Origin: Selaginella moellendorffii
Taxonomy: Eukaryota; Streptophyta; Lycopodiopsida; Selaginellales; Selaginellaceae
Length of the DNA: 64,000 bases
Reading direction: 5' to 3'
NCBI RefSeq assembly: GCF_000143415.4
Contig: NW_003314275.1
Span: 1,309,499 to 1,373,498, forward strand
A program made the position numbers and the translations under genes. A model generated the notes under the pieces. The model searched no databases, was not told the DNA's origin, and was given only the letters and a program-made list of their open reading frames with translations. Shown here one piece after another: positions 1 to 10,805 of the stretch (the stretch's first letter is position 1; every line of letters starts with the position of its first letter).

Positions 1-82
1 AGTTCTTCAAAATCTTGGTCTTCCTCTTCGGATCTTGAGACTGGAGGAGCAAGACTGGAACGTTTAGCTGGATTCTCAACAA

Positions 83-1219
83 ATGGCTCCTTTTCTCATT
101 CTTCTTGTGTTCTTTCTAGAGGTTTCTACTAGCCAGGGGATTAAATTGCCTTTATGGAGTCTTAGGAAGTTCAATACAACAGAAGTAAATTCTATCCACT
201 TTAATGAAGATGTGGGGGGCTACGTGACTGTGATCACATTCGGGAGTTTGACCAACATGCACAGCCAGCTCATGAACTTTGATTCAGGATCAGATATTTG
301 CTGGGTGCCGATAAGAAGTTACAAACGTCGCCAGCAAGCACTCTCTTGCCAAACCCAAATCTGTAAGAACATATTTCACGGTGATTGTGATTCTGCAAAT
401 AGGTGCAAGTTTGATGTAGCCTACGATAGAGGCAATGCCAGAGGAATCATCATAGAAGACTCTGTAATCCTCCCAGGAGCTCGTAGCGGCCAGGATTTTG
501 TCCCACAAAACCATTTCTATTTTGGTTTTGCTCAATCTCAGCAGGGTTTAACAGCAGGGGTGGGCGTTCTTGGCATGAATAGGGGTTCATCGTCATTCAT
601 TTCCCAATTCAGGGATGCTCTAGGGGGGAATGTCTTTTCGTTTTGCATGCCGATCGAAACATCACTTTCAACCATAGCGAATGACGATGAGCAGGAATTT
701 GGGACTTTAACTCTTGGTGATGATGCAAGGCGAGTGAATGGTTTAGCGACGGTTCCTCTTCGCGAGCGAGAGGAAGACAAAGGCATGTTTTTTGTGACGA
801 TTGTCGGCTTGACTATCGATGGTGATTACATCGCAATCGCTCCACAGCTCCTCCTGATTGATACCGGTTCTACATTCACAAGCCTAACACCAACAATCTA
901 CACTCTCGTCATCCAGAAATTTCAAAACTTGCTACCAGGAAGGAAGAAAGTTATCAGCCAAGCCATGTGTTTTAGAGCTTGCGATTGTGGCCCGGTTGAA
1001 GACATTCCAAAACTAGCTTATCATTTCGATAACGGGGTTCATATGGAATTAGTACCCCACAACTTATTTGATCGGCAGGGTGATTTCTGGTGTTCTACAA
1101 TTAGGAAGGGAGAAACCAACATCCTTGGTCTTGCTCATCTGATGAACATTTTGGTTCTTTTGGATTCTGATAATAGTCTGTTTGGCTTCAAGCGAAATTG
1201 TATGGGCTATGCTAAATGA
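83..1219 (+). CDS. Pepsin-like (A1, nepenthesin-type) aspartyl protease, secreted
   Basis: Single-exon 378-aa protein. The first ~19 residues form a hydrophobic signal peptide, so secretion or vacuolar delivery is expected. The first catalytic motif is DSGSD near residue 68 (family consensus DTGS) and the second is IDTGST near residue 258; both aspartates are present. A cysteine-rich stretch after the first motif and a C-terminal NILG...LFGF segment match plant nepenthesin-like A1 proteases, though it is somewhat shorter than the usual 420-480 aa. An in-frame TAG lies about 20 nt before the ATG at 83, which supports this start. Another frame is open from position 1 to about 132, so an upstream exon outside the window cannot be excluded. 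Its 5' third is copied in the chimeric pseudogene at 42032-43001. Substrate unknown. Confidence 0.85.
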   Translation: MAPFLILLVFFLEVSTSQGIKLPLWSLRKFNTTEVNSIHFNEDVGGYVTVITFGSLTNMHSQLMNFDSGSDICWVPIRSYKRRQQALSCQTQICKNIFHGDCDSANRCKFDVAYDRGNARGIIIEDSVILPGARSGQDFVPQNHFYFGFAQSQQGLTAGVGVLGMNRGSSSFISQFRDALGGNVFSFCMPIETSLSTIANDDEQEFGTLTLGDDARRVNGLATVPLREREEDKGMFFVTIVGLTIDGDYIAIAPQLLLIDTGSTFTSLTPTIYTLVIQKFQNLLPGRKKVISQAMCFRACDCGPVEDIPKLAYHFDNGVHMELVPHNLFDRQGDFWCSTIRKGETNILGLAHLMNILVLLDSDNSLFGFKRNCMGYAK

Positions 1220-1329
1220 AAGATATAAGATATTTCCTCTTTCCGAGTTATACAATAGATTAGCTATATAGATCTCCCTCACCTGTACATTGAGATTACT
1301 ATACACCAATCTTTCCCCAGCGTAAGCGA

Positions 1330-2837
1330 TCATTGATCGGCTTCGTTTGTTCGCATGAATTTGGTGTACTCTTGTTGTATCATCTCTCCGCCATTTGCTG
1401 AATCGAAGGTACATTTGTAGAAGCTAGAGCACAAAGAAACAACACTCAGCAATCTAGAACAGCAAAACATAACAGTACCTGCCGTCTAGTCCCACAATGA
1501 GGACCGAGTTCTTCTGTGCTCCAAACGCGACAGTGGCATGAATCTCTTCTGGGAGCCTGTACTGCGCAAACGACCATTCCGAGCTGAAGTACTTTGGTAG
1601 AACACCTGCGACAAAGCCAAACCAGCTTTCCCAGTTAGAAAACTCTGAGAAACTCGATCAAAAACCTTGACACAAACCTTTCATAAACGAAAGAGTTGAG
1701 CCAGGATTTCCACCGGGAGAGAGCGTTGGCGAGCCGGCAAACGGGCTTGTACACCCCGATCCCTGACTCCCACTCCTCTCGATGCTTTGAGCTTCAGCCG
1801 GCCTCGACTCGTCAGAAGGCGACGGACCCTTAAGTCTGAAAACATGCACGGTACCCTTGTCACTGGAAACGGCAAGCCATTGAGCGTTGGGCGAGAAGGC
1901 AATGCTGAAAATCTGTGCTCTATCTGCTCCTCTCCGCAGCTGGGAAAGCAAAAGTGAATAGCCGAAGTTATTACCCATCCAAAGAACCAAAAGAAAAGCG
2001 TCTTACCTCTTGGAGACGAGTTCCATCCATAGTGTTAAAGATCCGGATGAGCGTCCCCTTGGTGCTGGCAGTAGCAAGGAGCTTCCCATCCTGCGAGAGA
2101 CTGAAGCAAGCCAGATTGGAATCGTGCGCCGGGATGAACTTGGTTTTTCTTAGTCCGTAGTGTTCCACACGAACCTGCCCTTTGTGGAGTCCCGGACAAG
2201 CAAGAATCGGCGTCGTGGAGCTCGGGGACAACGCACACAGTCCCTTGCCGTTGGCGATCGTCTCAATCTGGTGAAGTAGCTTCAAGTCCACGAAATTGTA
2301 AACGTAGATCTTGTGCTCCAGGATCACGACTACCCTGTCCCTGCGCAGCTTCACCCCTCTCACCTCGGACCTGAATGCAAGCTCCCCAATGCAGCGGCCC
2401 TGGTGATCGTCCCAGATCATGACTTTGGTCGGAGGGTAGCGAGGGATCGGCCCACCGCCCACGATCGCGAGGATATTGCACCTAAAGAGCATCTCTACGA
2501 GCGCAATCCCTGCGTTTGGTACCTCTCGCCGGAACGTCTCCTTGAAGGGATCGCAATTGTAGATCCGGAAGCCCGTGTTTGTGCCGCACGCGAAACAGCC
2601 ATAGTCCTGGTTGAATGCGGCCGAGATGAGAAGCTTGGGGGCACTTGCCTGATCTTGAGGGCCGGCGCCGGCGCTAGGGTCAGAAGAATCCGTGTGCTCT
2701 ACTGCTACTCCTGCTGCTGCTACCTGCGCCGGCGGCATCGGCGGCTCCTCATCGCGAGATTGCTGCTGCTGTGGCGCCACCGGGTGATGATCGCCTGCCG
2801 GGAGCGCGACACCGAGGCCGTTCGAGACGAGCGCCAT
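1330..2837 (-). CDS. ATG18: ATG18/WIPI (PROPPIN) autophagy beta-propeller protein
   Basis: Four exons on the minus strand: 2007-2837, 1678-1939, 1479-1605 and 1330-1423, all with GT-AG introns of about 55-72 nt; they sum to 437 codons. PROPPINs bind PI3P/PI(3,5)P2 on the phagophore and help lipid delivery during autophagosome growth. The lipid-binding motif is LRRG, formed exactly across the exon 1/exon 2 junction, followed by the family segment [16 protein letters not shown]. The last exon gives the typical ending (FYKCTF...GGEM.Q.EY). The first ~65 residues are a Gln/Pro/Ala-rich, probably disordered extension. It converges with the aspartyl protease; the two stop codons are 110 bp apart. 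The PROPPIN call is firm; the exact ATG18 paralogue (a to h) is not resolved. Confidence 0.93.
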
Positions 2838-2854
2838 GCCCGGGCCCCTGCGTT

Positions 2855-2868
2855 AACCCTAACCCTAA
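2855..2868. promoter_or_regulatory. Telo-box just upstream of ATG18 start
   Basis: Two tandem AACCCTA units lie 18 bp upstream of the ATG. Telo-boxes of this kind are frequent near transcription starts of plant housekeeping genes. Similar motifs precede the PPR gene (about 15680-15712) and lie in the COQ3/SWIM divergent promoter (21721-21755). Confidence 0.5.
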
Positions 2869-3043
2869 TTCTCAGAACGCCTCCCTGTACCTTTATCAAA
2901 GCAAAAATTTAGGCATGTTTGAAGATCCACTTACATTTTCCCCTTTTTAAACATGAAAAAGATCGTAAATGCATTCGCGTCGACAAAAGAGCTAAAAACT
3001 AAGAATTCGAATATATAATTGAAATAACAAAATAATAAAACAA

Positions 3044-3922
3044 TTATGCGGCAGCCATGATGCCCCAAAAATACGTCCTTACATTTTCTGGAGTCCGCTG
3101 CCTCTTCCATGTCACAGTTTTATGCTCCCAATCAATAGTACCTCTAAAGAGCCCATGACAGTGACGCTTCGTAGCAAACACCACAGGAGCATAGCGCATC
3201 CCTTGCAACCTAAAAATCCACGATTTTTCTTGATCTAAAACTCCTGGAAGTTCCTCAAATTCTTCCCATTGTTTAGCTTCCTCATTGTAATAGCGAAGGT
3301 TTCCAGACTGTACAACAACCACCTTCCCTTGAACCATAGTCATCTTTGCACCATAGTGCTTAAACTCTTTAGGGAGGTCAGCATAAAGCTCTGCCCAGGA
3401 ATTCTGACCTGCATTGTAATACCTCAATTCTCTACTTTCATATAAGCCAATCACACGATCTGCCCCGTTCGAGATCACATTTGTAATTATCCCTAATGTA
3501 TCTAAACCAGCCACACGTCCAATTTTTACCCACTTGTCTTCACGTGCTGAGTATACCTGAGTCTTGTTTACTCCAAAGGCATGAATTGTATCTTCATCAA
3601 CTGTAGCATAATACTGCTGACCTGGCTTCATGAAAGCTGTTGAGATTGTTGTCCACTTGAGGCCATCATCTTTCAGGTTCATTTTGTAAAGGGCTGGCCG
3701 TCCTGGGTTTGGAGGGCACTTTTGAGGATATTTCCGCATCCCCCGTACAGGAACCAACTTCACTACGAAGACATGGAGATTACCGCCTGCAGAAGCATGA
3801 ATTGCAGCCACACGCTCATCTGCTTCTAGTTGCACTTGCTCCAATTCTGTCCATGTTTCTGTTTCAATATCAAGATGTAAGATGCGCACATCATCGTCAT
3901 GAAACAGCAAAATCAAACCCAT
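3044..3922 (-). CDS. Kelch-like beta-propeller protein, tandem copy 1
   Basis: Intron-less 292-aa protein with no signal peptide or membrane segment. It is built from about five or six ~50-residue units, each ending in a short aromatic strand (LYKMN..GLKW, TQVYS..DKW, LRYYN..NSW, LRYYN..KQW), which is the look of a kelch or galactose-oxidase-like propeller. No F-box or other domain is visible, so binding partner and role are unknown. A second copy at 5733-6611 is almost identical in the coding part and also in the first ~100 bp upstream of the ATG, then diverges abruptly just after the stop codon. The duplication is therefore recent and carries the promoter-proximal sequence with it. Confidence 0.75.
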   Translation of the reverse strand: MGLILLFHDDDVRILHLDIETETWTELEQVQLEADERVAAIHASAGGNLHVFVVKLVPVRGMRKYPQKCPPNPGRPALYKMNLKDDGLKWTTISTAFMKPGQQYYATVDEDTIHAFGVNKTQVYSAREDKWVKIGRVAGLDTLGIITNVISNGADRVIGLYESRELRYYNAGQNSWAELYADLPKEFKHYGAKMTMVQGKVVVVQSGNLRYYNEEAKQWEEFEELPGVLDQEKSWIFRLQGMRYAPVVFATKRHCHGLFRGTIDWEHKTVTWKRQRTPENVRTYFWGIMAAA

Positions 3923-4469
3923 TCCTAGGACTTACCCTAAGGATTGTTGCCCTTAAATATATGGAAGTCTAAAAGTATAAACTATAAATCGAATATGCTA
4001 ATATCCTTATCCCCAAAACTTAAGTAAAACCGACATGAAGCACAGGAAACACAGACAATAAGAAAAGAGATAGAATTGGAGCCAGTAGTAGATCCGGAAA
4101 ACAGCCATTAGGGAGAATCCGTGACCAGGATTTCGGCTGGCGTGCGGAGACTACCGATCAATCTAAAACCCAAGGAAATAATGCAGCGATCGATCGAGCG
4201 TCCACTCCAAGAAAGAAACCCTTTCCTCTATACCCACATTCTGCTGGATTGGAGTGATACGAGCTGAGTACCGGAGAATATGTTCCCTGACGCTCCATCC
4301 GCTCGCAGTGCGATGGCGATCCACATTGCATTTTCTTGTGCTGGAATCTAGCGCATACTTGTTGTAGCCGGTGATCGATGCTCCAGGCCGTGGCATTCCG
4401 GTGGCGGCAGCCAAGAGCCAAAAGCCACAGCGGATCCGCTGGCTCGGCTTGTTCCACGTGCCTTCATGT
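3923..4469. other. Spacer upstream of propeller copy 1
   Basis: The first ~100 bp are shared with the region upstream of copy 2 (about 6612-6745). Beyond that several short frames are open, but none resembles a known protein. No feature recognised. Confidence 0.4.
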
Positions 4470-5027
4470 TCACAAAGCGAAGCGGCACCCTTCTTCAGAT
4501 TCGGAAGACGCTTCCACTGGAAGAAGAAGTTCCTTAGGCTGCTCAGCTTGAGACATGCCAAGGAGCTCCTTGTCATGCTTCTGTAGCATCACCTGGCCAC
4601 CCGACACTCCTGCCGGCCACTTGATGTCAACCTTGTTCATGAAATACGGGTATCACCCAACCCCCTCCACAGCAGCCCAGTCGAAGCCAGTGAATTTGAC
4701 CTCAACTTGCCTGCTGGAATAACTGACCCTCACCATCACGTTCATGTCTCTAATGTCTCCATGCACCCCAATGTCACCTGAGGGCATGACTGGGATTCTG
4801 TGTGCTTTGTCTAGCATCTTGAGCACCTCGGCCCGCAACTCTTGTGCCTGCTGGTGCCCATGAAGCAGATGCCAGTCCTCCCCTAGGTACTCTATCTTCA
4901 CTTGCAACCATCCTCCAGGAAGCTGGTCCATGTTGTATAGCTGAGGAGCCAGCCTAACCTCTTCAGCTGCCCAAGCCCTGTGCATAGCTTCCCTGTAAGA
5001 ACCTTGAGTGTACTTGATGACCATGTC
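4470..5027 (-). pseudogene. Truncated protein-kinase-like gene with a nonsense codon
   Basis: Minus-strand coding remnant starting after a splice-acceptor-like CATCCAG at 5028-5034. The translation carries a kinase-like catalytic core: VHGDIRDMNVMV (catalytic-loop HGD..xxN) followed by VKFTGFDWAAVEG (DFG-like, with FDW). It then meets TGA at 4653-4655 and continues in the same frame as YPYFMNKVDIKWPAGV...HDKELLG to a stop at 4470. Plant and fungal kinase-like proteins of this kind usually read ...EG..RYP there, so the TGA looks like a CGA (Arg) to TGA change. The N-lobe is missing. It sits between the two propeller copies. The kinase-like assignment rests on remembered motif spacing. Confidence 0.55.
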
Positions 5028-5045
5028 CTGGATGAGAAAAACCAA

Positions 5046-5732
5046 TGTTTTTACACTTTTCCAATGGCTAATCTATTTATTATTTTGCCCAAAATCCATT
5101 TCATTTTCGTAAACTAATACAAATTCCATAACAAATAACAAGTTAGATCTATAAGCAATAATTAAAGGCCATTATTCATCCATGCTTGTAGAGTTTGCAA
5201 GTTATGTAGTTGAACTTTATGCTGGAATAGGTGGTACTTCTGGAGAAAAGATCTACCATAGACCAATCTATCCTTCTAAGCTTGTTTTGGTGGCATATTA
5301 TAATTTTGCATGTAATCTGGTTTTGAGATTGAGTCTTTGTAGTAGTCGTACAAGCCAGCAAGCCAATACAGCAGTAGTTAGTCCCCTTTGATCATCACTT
5401 TCCATGCTCCAATGTATATATAAAACAACTTGACAGAATGTGGTTGCTAAAGATTTTGAGCTTCACCAATCGTGTTTTGGAGTGTTCATTTCCAGGAGCT
5501 GAATGCAATGGTACCACAGGATCTTTATTGATAAGGCATGGTCTCATGCCTCCAGCTCAGCACTAATGACCTCTATAAACATGTATACACTGGATAATAC
5601 TTAGCAATGATCTCACACGACAATTCGTTTTCGTTTCCAAACTCCTCTGGAAGAACATGAAAAAAGATCATAGTTCCAGTCAAAAGAGTTTTAAGATTTG
5701 AAGAATATATATATTTTTTTGAAATTAAAAAT
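5046..5732. other. AT-rich spacer
   Basis: Short frames only, AT-rich, no recognisable protein, RNA or repeat. It separates the kinase-like remnant from the second propeller gene. Confidence 0.4.
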
Positions 5733-6611
5733 TTATGCGGCAGCCATGATGCCAATAAAATACGTCTTTACATTTTCTGGAATCCGCTGCTTCTTCCATG
5801 TCACAGTTTTGTGCTCCCAATCAATAGTACCTCTAAAGAGCCCATGACAGTGACGCTTCGTAGCAAACACCACAGGAGCATAGCGCATCCCTTGCAACCT
5901 AAAAATCCACGATTTTTCTTGATCTAAAACTCCTGGAAGTTCCTCAAATTCTTCCCATTGTTTAGCTTCCTCATTGTAATAGCGAAGGTTTCCAAACTGT
6001 ACAACAACCACCTTCCCTTGAACCATAGTCATCTTTGCACCATAGTGCTTAAACTCTTTAGGGAGGTCAGCATAAAGCTCTGCCCAGGAATTTTGACCTG
6101 CATTGTAATACCTCAATTCTCTACTTTCATATAAGCCAATCACACGATCTGCCCCGTTCGAGATCACATTCGTAATTATCCCTAATGTATCTAAACCAGC
6201 CACACGTCCAATTTTTACCCACTTGTCTTCACTTGCTGAGTATACCTGAGTCTTGTTTACTCCAAAGGCATGAATTGTATCTTCATCAACTGTAGCATAA
6301 TACTGCTGACCTGGCTTCATGAAAGCTGTTGAGATTGTTGTCCACTTGAGGCCATCATCTTTCAAATTCATTTTGTAAAGGGCTGGCCGTCCTGGGTTTG
6401 GAGGGCACTTTTGAGGATATTTCCGCATCCCCCATACAGGAACCAACTTGACTATGAAGACATGGAGATTACCGCCTGCAGAAGCATGAATTGCAGCAAC
6501 ACGCTCATCTGCTTCTAGTTGCACTTGCTCCAATTCTGTCCATGTTTCTGTTTCAATATCAAGATGTAAGATGCGGATATCATCGTCATGAAACAGCAAA
6601 ATCAAACCCAT
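5733..6611 (-). CDS. Kelch-like beta-propeller protein, tandem copy 2
   Basis: 292 aa, intact, differing from copy 1 (3044-3922) at only about ten residues, for example V/I and R/S changes and the C-terminal WKRQRTPENVRTYFWG versus WKKQRIPENVKTYFIG. Most changes are conservative and the frame is fully kept, so both copies look functional or very recently duplicated. Upstream homology continues about 100 bp, interrupted in this copy by roughly 50 extra bases (about 6645-6700). It is transcribed divergently from the PFP alpha gene with 323 bp between the start codons. Function unknown. Confidence 0.75.
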   Translation of the reverse strand: MGLILLFHDDDIRILHLDIETETWTELEQVQLEADERVAAIHASAGGNLHVFIVKLVPVWGMRKYPQKCPPNPGRPALYKMNLKDDGLKWTTISTAFMKPGQQYYATVDEDTIHAFGVNKTQVYSASEDKWVKIGRVAGLDTLGIITNVISNGADRVIGLYESRELRYYNAGQNSWAELYADLPKEFKHYGAKMTMVQGKVVVVQFGNLRYYNEEAKQWEEFEELPGVLDQEKSWIFRLQGMRYAPVVFATKRHCHGLFRGTIDWEHKTVTWKKQRIPENVKTYFIGIMAAA

Positions 6612-6934
6612 TCCTAGGACTTACCCTAAGGATTGTTGCCCTAAAGTCTTTTAATGGGCTTAAGAATATTCTCAGGATGAAGATAAAGGTTGTAATTTTT
6701 AAAACTATAAATCGAATATGCCAATATCCTTATCCGCATCCACCAAATATCGGACGGTCACGTGACGGTGACGTATTTTCAGACCTTCAACAGCCCGTCA
6801 ACCCGTCAACCAGGTCGGGTTTGTGTGATATTAAACACAGATTAGTGCTAATTGCCATACATTTTGGAGCAACAGAGGAGCTAGGTTGAGAGACGAGAGC
6901 TTTCGCTGTTAGAGAGGAGCCTTGGGAGCGCGCG
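6612..6934. promoter_or_regulatory. Divergent promoter, propeller copy 2 / PFP alpha
   Basis: 323 bp between opposed start codons. A palindromic G-box core CACGTG lies at 6759-6764 inside a repeated GACGGT context, with a second ACGT core at about 6771. G-boxes bind plant bZIP and bHLH factors. Direction of action cannot be told from sequence. Confidence 0.45.
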
Positions 6935-9900
6935 ATGGGAGCGGTCGATGGAATCCAGGGTATTCGTCGCGGCTACAAGGTGTCGCTGCCGCCAGCGCTC
7001 GAGGTATGCCTTTTCGTGGCGAAATCGGGTGTTTCCGGAATTGCATTTGCCGGATTCTTGATCTTTCGTGTTCTTGGGAGCATCTAGTCATGCGCATTGC
7101 TGCCGCATGTAGATTTCGTCCGGAACTGCGTGAATCTTGGAAGATTTTTCTCCTGTCCTTGTCTTGGTGCTTTTGCCTGCGAGAAATTTCTTTTTCTTCT
7201 TTTAATTCGCGGCCTTTTCGGAAAAAACTTGGATGATTGATCTGCAGGCTCCCAACGTCCAGCTTGTCTGTGGAGATGCCACCACTGCCATGGATGCGTC
7301 AGACGCGCTGGCTATCCAGAGATCGTTCTCGCTCACTTATGGGCAACCTCTAGTGCATTTGCTTCCAGGCAAGAAATCCACTGGCGAGAAGAAGCTATCG
7401 CCACTAAGGTCTGTGGTTTTTTTTTTTTTTCTTGTTTTGTTTCAAGGATGAGCTGTGTGATGCTTTTGCTGGCAGGGTGGGAGTCGTCTTTTGCGGACGG
7501 CAATCCCCAGGAGGACATAACATTGTTGCTGGCCTCTTTGATGCATTGAAGGCTCACAACCCAGACAACGTCCTGATTGGAATCGTTGGTATGGATGTCC
7601 AGAGTTTTTTTTATCATGTCCTTGTCCTCAAGCTTGAATTTAGGTGGCACTGATGGACTCTTCGCCCAAAAGTCTGTGGAGATCACTGCGGATGTGCTTG
7701 CTGTTTATCGTAACCAAGGTAGAAACATTTTCGATACAAGCAAGGGAGTTTGAAAGGTTTTCTTCTTTTTGTTCAGGTGGCTACGACCTTCTTGGGCGGA
7801 CCAAGGATCAGATCAAGTCTGTGCAGCAGGTGGATGATGCAAGGGCAGCTTGCGAAGCTATGAAGCTGGACGGCATCGTTTTGATTGGAGGCAAGTTTTG
7901 CCAACGTCGAACGGATGACTGTGGGAGCTAATAACACGAGATTGTTGGCTGCAGGTTGTGGAACGAGCACGGATGCTGCTCATCTCGCTGAAAACTTTGC
8001 TGCAACGGAGTGTCGCACAAAGGTGGCAACGTAAAACATAATAATGTAGTGCGGCTAGATCCTTGCTTCGCAGGTTATCGCGGTGCCTGCCACTATCGAT
8101 GGAGACTTGAAAAATCCGTTTGTTGAGACGGATGTGGGCTTTGACACTGTTTGCAAGGTGCAGCAGATCTTGCGGAGACTTCTTGCTTGCATTTCTAATA
8201 TGTTTTGGTGCAGGTCAACTCTCAGCTCATCAGCAACATAAGCACTGATGCGCTATCAGCAGAGAAGGTTGTTTTCCTTGCAACTGCAATCATGGTTTAC
8301 TTGCTCGTGATGCTTTTCAGTATTACTACTTCATCAGGCTGATGGGACGCCGAGCATCTCACGTCTCACTGGAATGTGCGTTGCAGTCGCATCCGAATAT
8401 GGTATGTCTGTGTTTTGGACGAAATATTGGATCTGATTCAGCTCTTTTGCAGGTGATTCTAGGAGAGGAAGTTGCCACGTCTAAAATGACACTTTTCGAC
8501 GTTACAAAGCAAATCTGTGATGCTATTCAAGCCCGAGCAGAGCATGGTCAGTTTTCGCTGAAAGGTTTTATTGCTATTTGGTCAATTTACGAGGTGTTTT
8601 TTTCCAGAAAAGTACCATGGAGTCATCCTTCTGCCGGAGGGTCTCATTGAGAGTATCCCTGAAGTATATGCGCTCTTGCAGGTAGATGTTGGTGTACAGC
8701 ATTGGAGCAATGATTTGAGTTGCGATGTATTTTTTATGGTTAGGAAATCCATGGCCTTCAAAAGCAGGATATTGAGGTCGAGCACATTCCAACTCGTCTC
8801 AGTCCCTGGGCGTCCGCACTTTTCGAGTTTCTGCCACCATTCATCAAAAAGCAGGTCAAACAACAGTTTTCTCTCCTTTTCCTTTTCTCTCTTGTCTGAT
8901 ATGAACCTTTTTTTTTGCAGTTTCTTTTGGACAGGGAATCCGACGATTCTGTCCAGCTTTCGCAGGTGTGCACCACTGTGTTTTGCAATATCTAAAAGCT
9001 AACAAAATATAGCTATTCTATTTTGCAGATAGAAACGGAAAAACTGTTGTGTCAGCTTGTTGAGACAGAGATGACAAGGAGAACGGTATTCTAGTGCTAA
9101 GTTTGACGCGCACACTCACTCAATACATTTTTCATGATCACAGAAAGCTGGCAGTTACAAAGGAAAGAAGTTCAACGGTATCTGCCATTTCTTCGGATAC
9201 CAAGCTCGAGGATCGTTGCCTTCCAATTTTGATTGCACCTACGCAAACGTAAGCTCTTTGTGTGCTTTCTTTGTGAAGAGCTTCACACTCTGTTTCTGCA
9301 GGCTCTTGGACACATAGCATTTCACTTGGCAAGCGCCGGACTGAATGGCTATATGGCGACGGTGACGAACTTGAAGGAATCTGTCGACCAATGGAGGTGT
9401 GGCGGAGCACCAATCACTGTAAGTCTAGACTTAACGAAAATTCTCGCGTAACAAGCACGGGTTTTTCTACGCAGGCGATGATGTCTGTCAAGCGGTGGCA
9501 AAGGGGCCCGGGAGTCTCACAGATAGGAAAGCCGGCTGTGCACTCAGCTAGAGTGGACCTTAAGGGAAAGCCATACGAGTAAGTGTTTTTAGAAGATCTT
9601 CATTTGCAAGATTGTTTCTCAAAATCTCCTCGCAGGTTACTGTCGCAAAACGCGTCAGCGCTCCTCATGGATGATCTATACCGGAATCCGGGACCGCTCC
9701 AGTTTGACGGGCCTGGAGCCGATCTAAAGACCATCACTCTGTCCGTGGAGGATCGAGACTACATTGGCAGGATCCAGGAGCTCCGGAGCTACCTTGACAA
9801 GGTACGTCCATTCTTTAAAGTTTCTAGTCTATAAGATACCATGCTTTGGATCATCCAAACAGGTGAAAGATATCATCAAGCCTGGTTGCCCGGAGGAGAT

Positions 9901-9991
9901 CCTCAAGGCCGCATTGAGCTCCATGGCATCAGTGACGGAAGTTCTATCCGTGATGTCCTCGCCGGGCTATCGCAACCTGACACCATTTTAA
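6935..9991 (+). CDS. PFP-ALPHA: PPi-fructose-6-phosphate 1-phosphotransferase, alpha (regulatory) subunit
   Basis: Nineteen exons (6935-7003, 7248-7408, 7476-7588, 7644-7718, 7777-7890, 7955-8022, 8074-8157, 8214-8267, 8321-8401, 8453-8546, 8608-8681, 8744-8854, 8921-8965, 9029-9085, 9144-9248, 9302-9418, 9475-9578, 9636-9801, 9863-9991) sum to exactly 607 codons including stop (606 aa). The cytosolic PFP complex reversibly converts fructose-6-P plus PPi to fructose-1,6-P2 plus Pi; alpha is the non-catalytic partner of beta. The motifs [27 protein letters not shown], the F6P-binding MGRRASH and the collinear C-terminus fit alpha rather than beta. Where active enzymes have PKTIDGDL this protein has PATIDGDL, keeping the Asp but not the Lys. 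Intron 5 uses a GC-AG splice pair (AG|GCAAGT at 7889-7896). Most introns are 50-65 nt. Confidence 0.95.
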
Positions 9992-10805
9992 AGAAGAATT
10001 CGTTCTTGGAGGACTGCTTAAGCTTAAGTGAGATGATAATCCACCATATAAAACATCACATTCTTAATGGCTGGAGGGGATCGAACTTGGGACCCTCCAC
10101 GCCCAGTGACAGTCGGTGAAAAATAATATATTTTTTTTCCACCCATGGTTAAAGTTTCTCTATTCGGCTGGTGTAAATGCTTGTTCGCGATGGAGTGCGA
10201 GTCTTTGGCCCATTAACTTCGCCTGTAGAGCTTTTAAAGGCACAGCTTCCGTATGGTTCTGCCGTACGCGGTCTGGGCCATGGCTCATTCCGTGCAGCTC
10301 TCCTCAGTTTGGCTATGGCGGGTATATCGTGTTTTGCCCACATTTTGGTCCGGAGCGCGTCCTCTGGCGAGAAAGAGAGAAGCGATAGGGAGGAAGAAAG
10401 AGGGACTAGGGATTGAGAGAGAGCTCCTCGGATCACAGCAGCTATGGCGGTCGACGACGCGTCTCCGCGAATCGCAAGCGCTGCGGCAACAATGCGGCAG
10501 CGGCGGCCGTGAGGTAGGCGGGCACACACACGAAATCCAGCAAGAAGATGCGAGATTTCGCGCGGCAAGCTCGTGATTACGCTCGCCAGGATGGAGGTCC
10601 GACGATAATCCTTGGAAACGGCCGGGATCTTGAGCGCTGGTGTGGAGTAGCAGTGATTTGGATGCTCGAGAGCTGTTCTTGGACGGCATGAGCTGCCGCA
10701 TTGCCGCGTCCACTGGTGTCGGGACGTGAGGAGGCCGGCCGCGCGAGAGGTGAATGCAGATCCCTAGCGAGCTCCAATCGCGCGTCTTTGCCGAGATTTG
10801 GATCC
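9992..10805. other. Spacer and 5' leader of the F-box/kelch gene
   Basis: 3' end of PFP alpha followed by GA-rich leader sequence (about 10370-10430). Several short frames are open in the leader, but none looks conserved. Transcription start not determinable. Confidence 0.4.
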
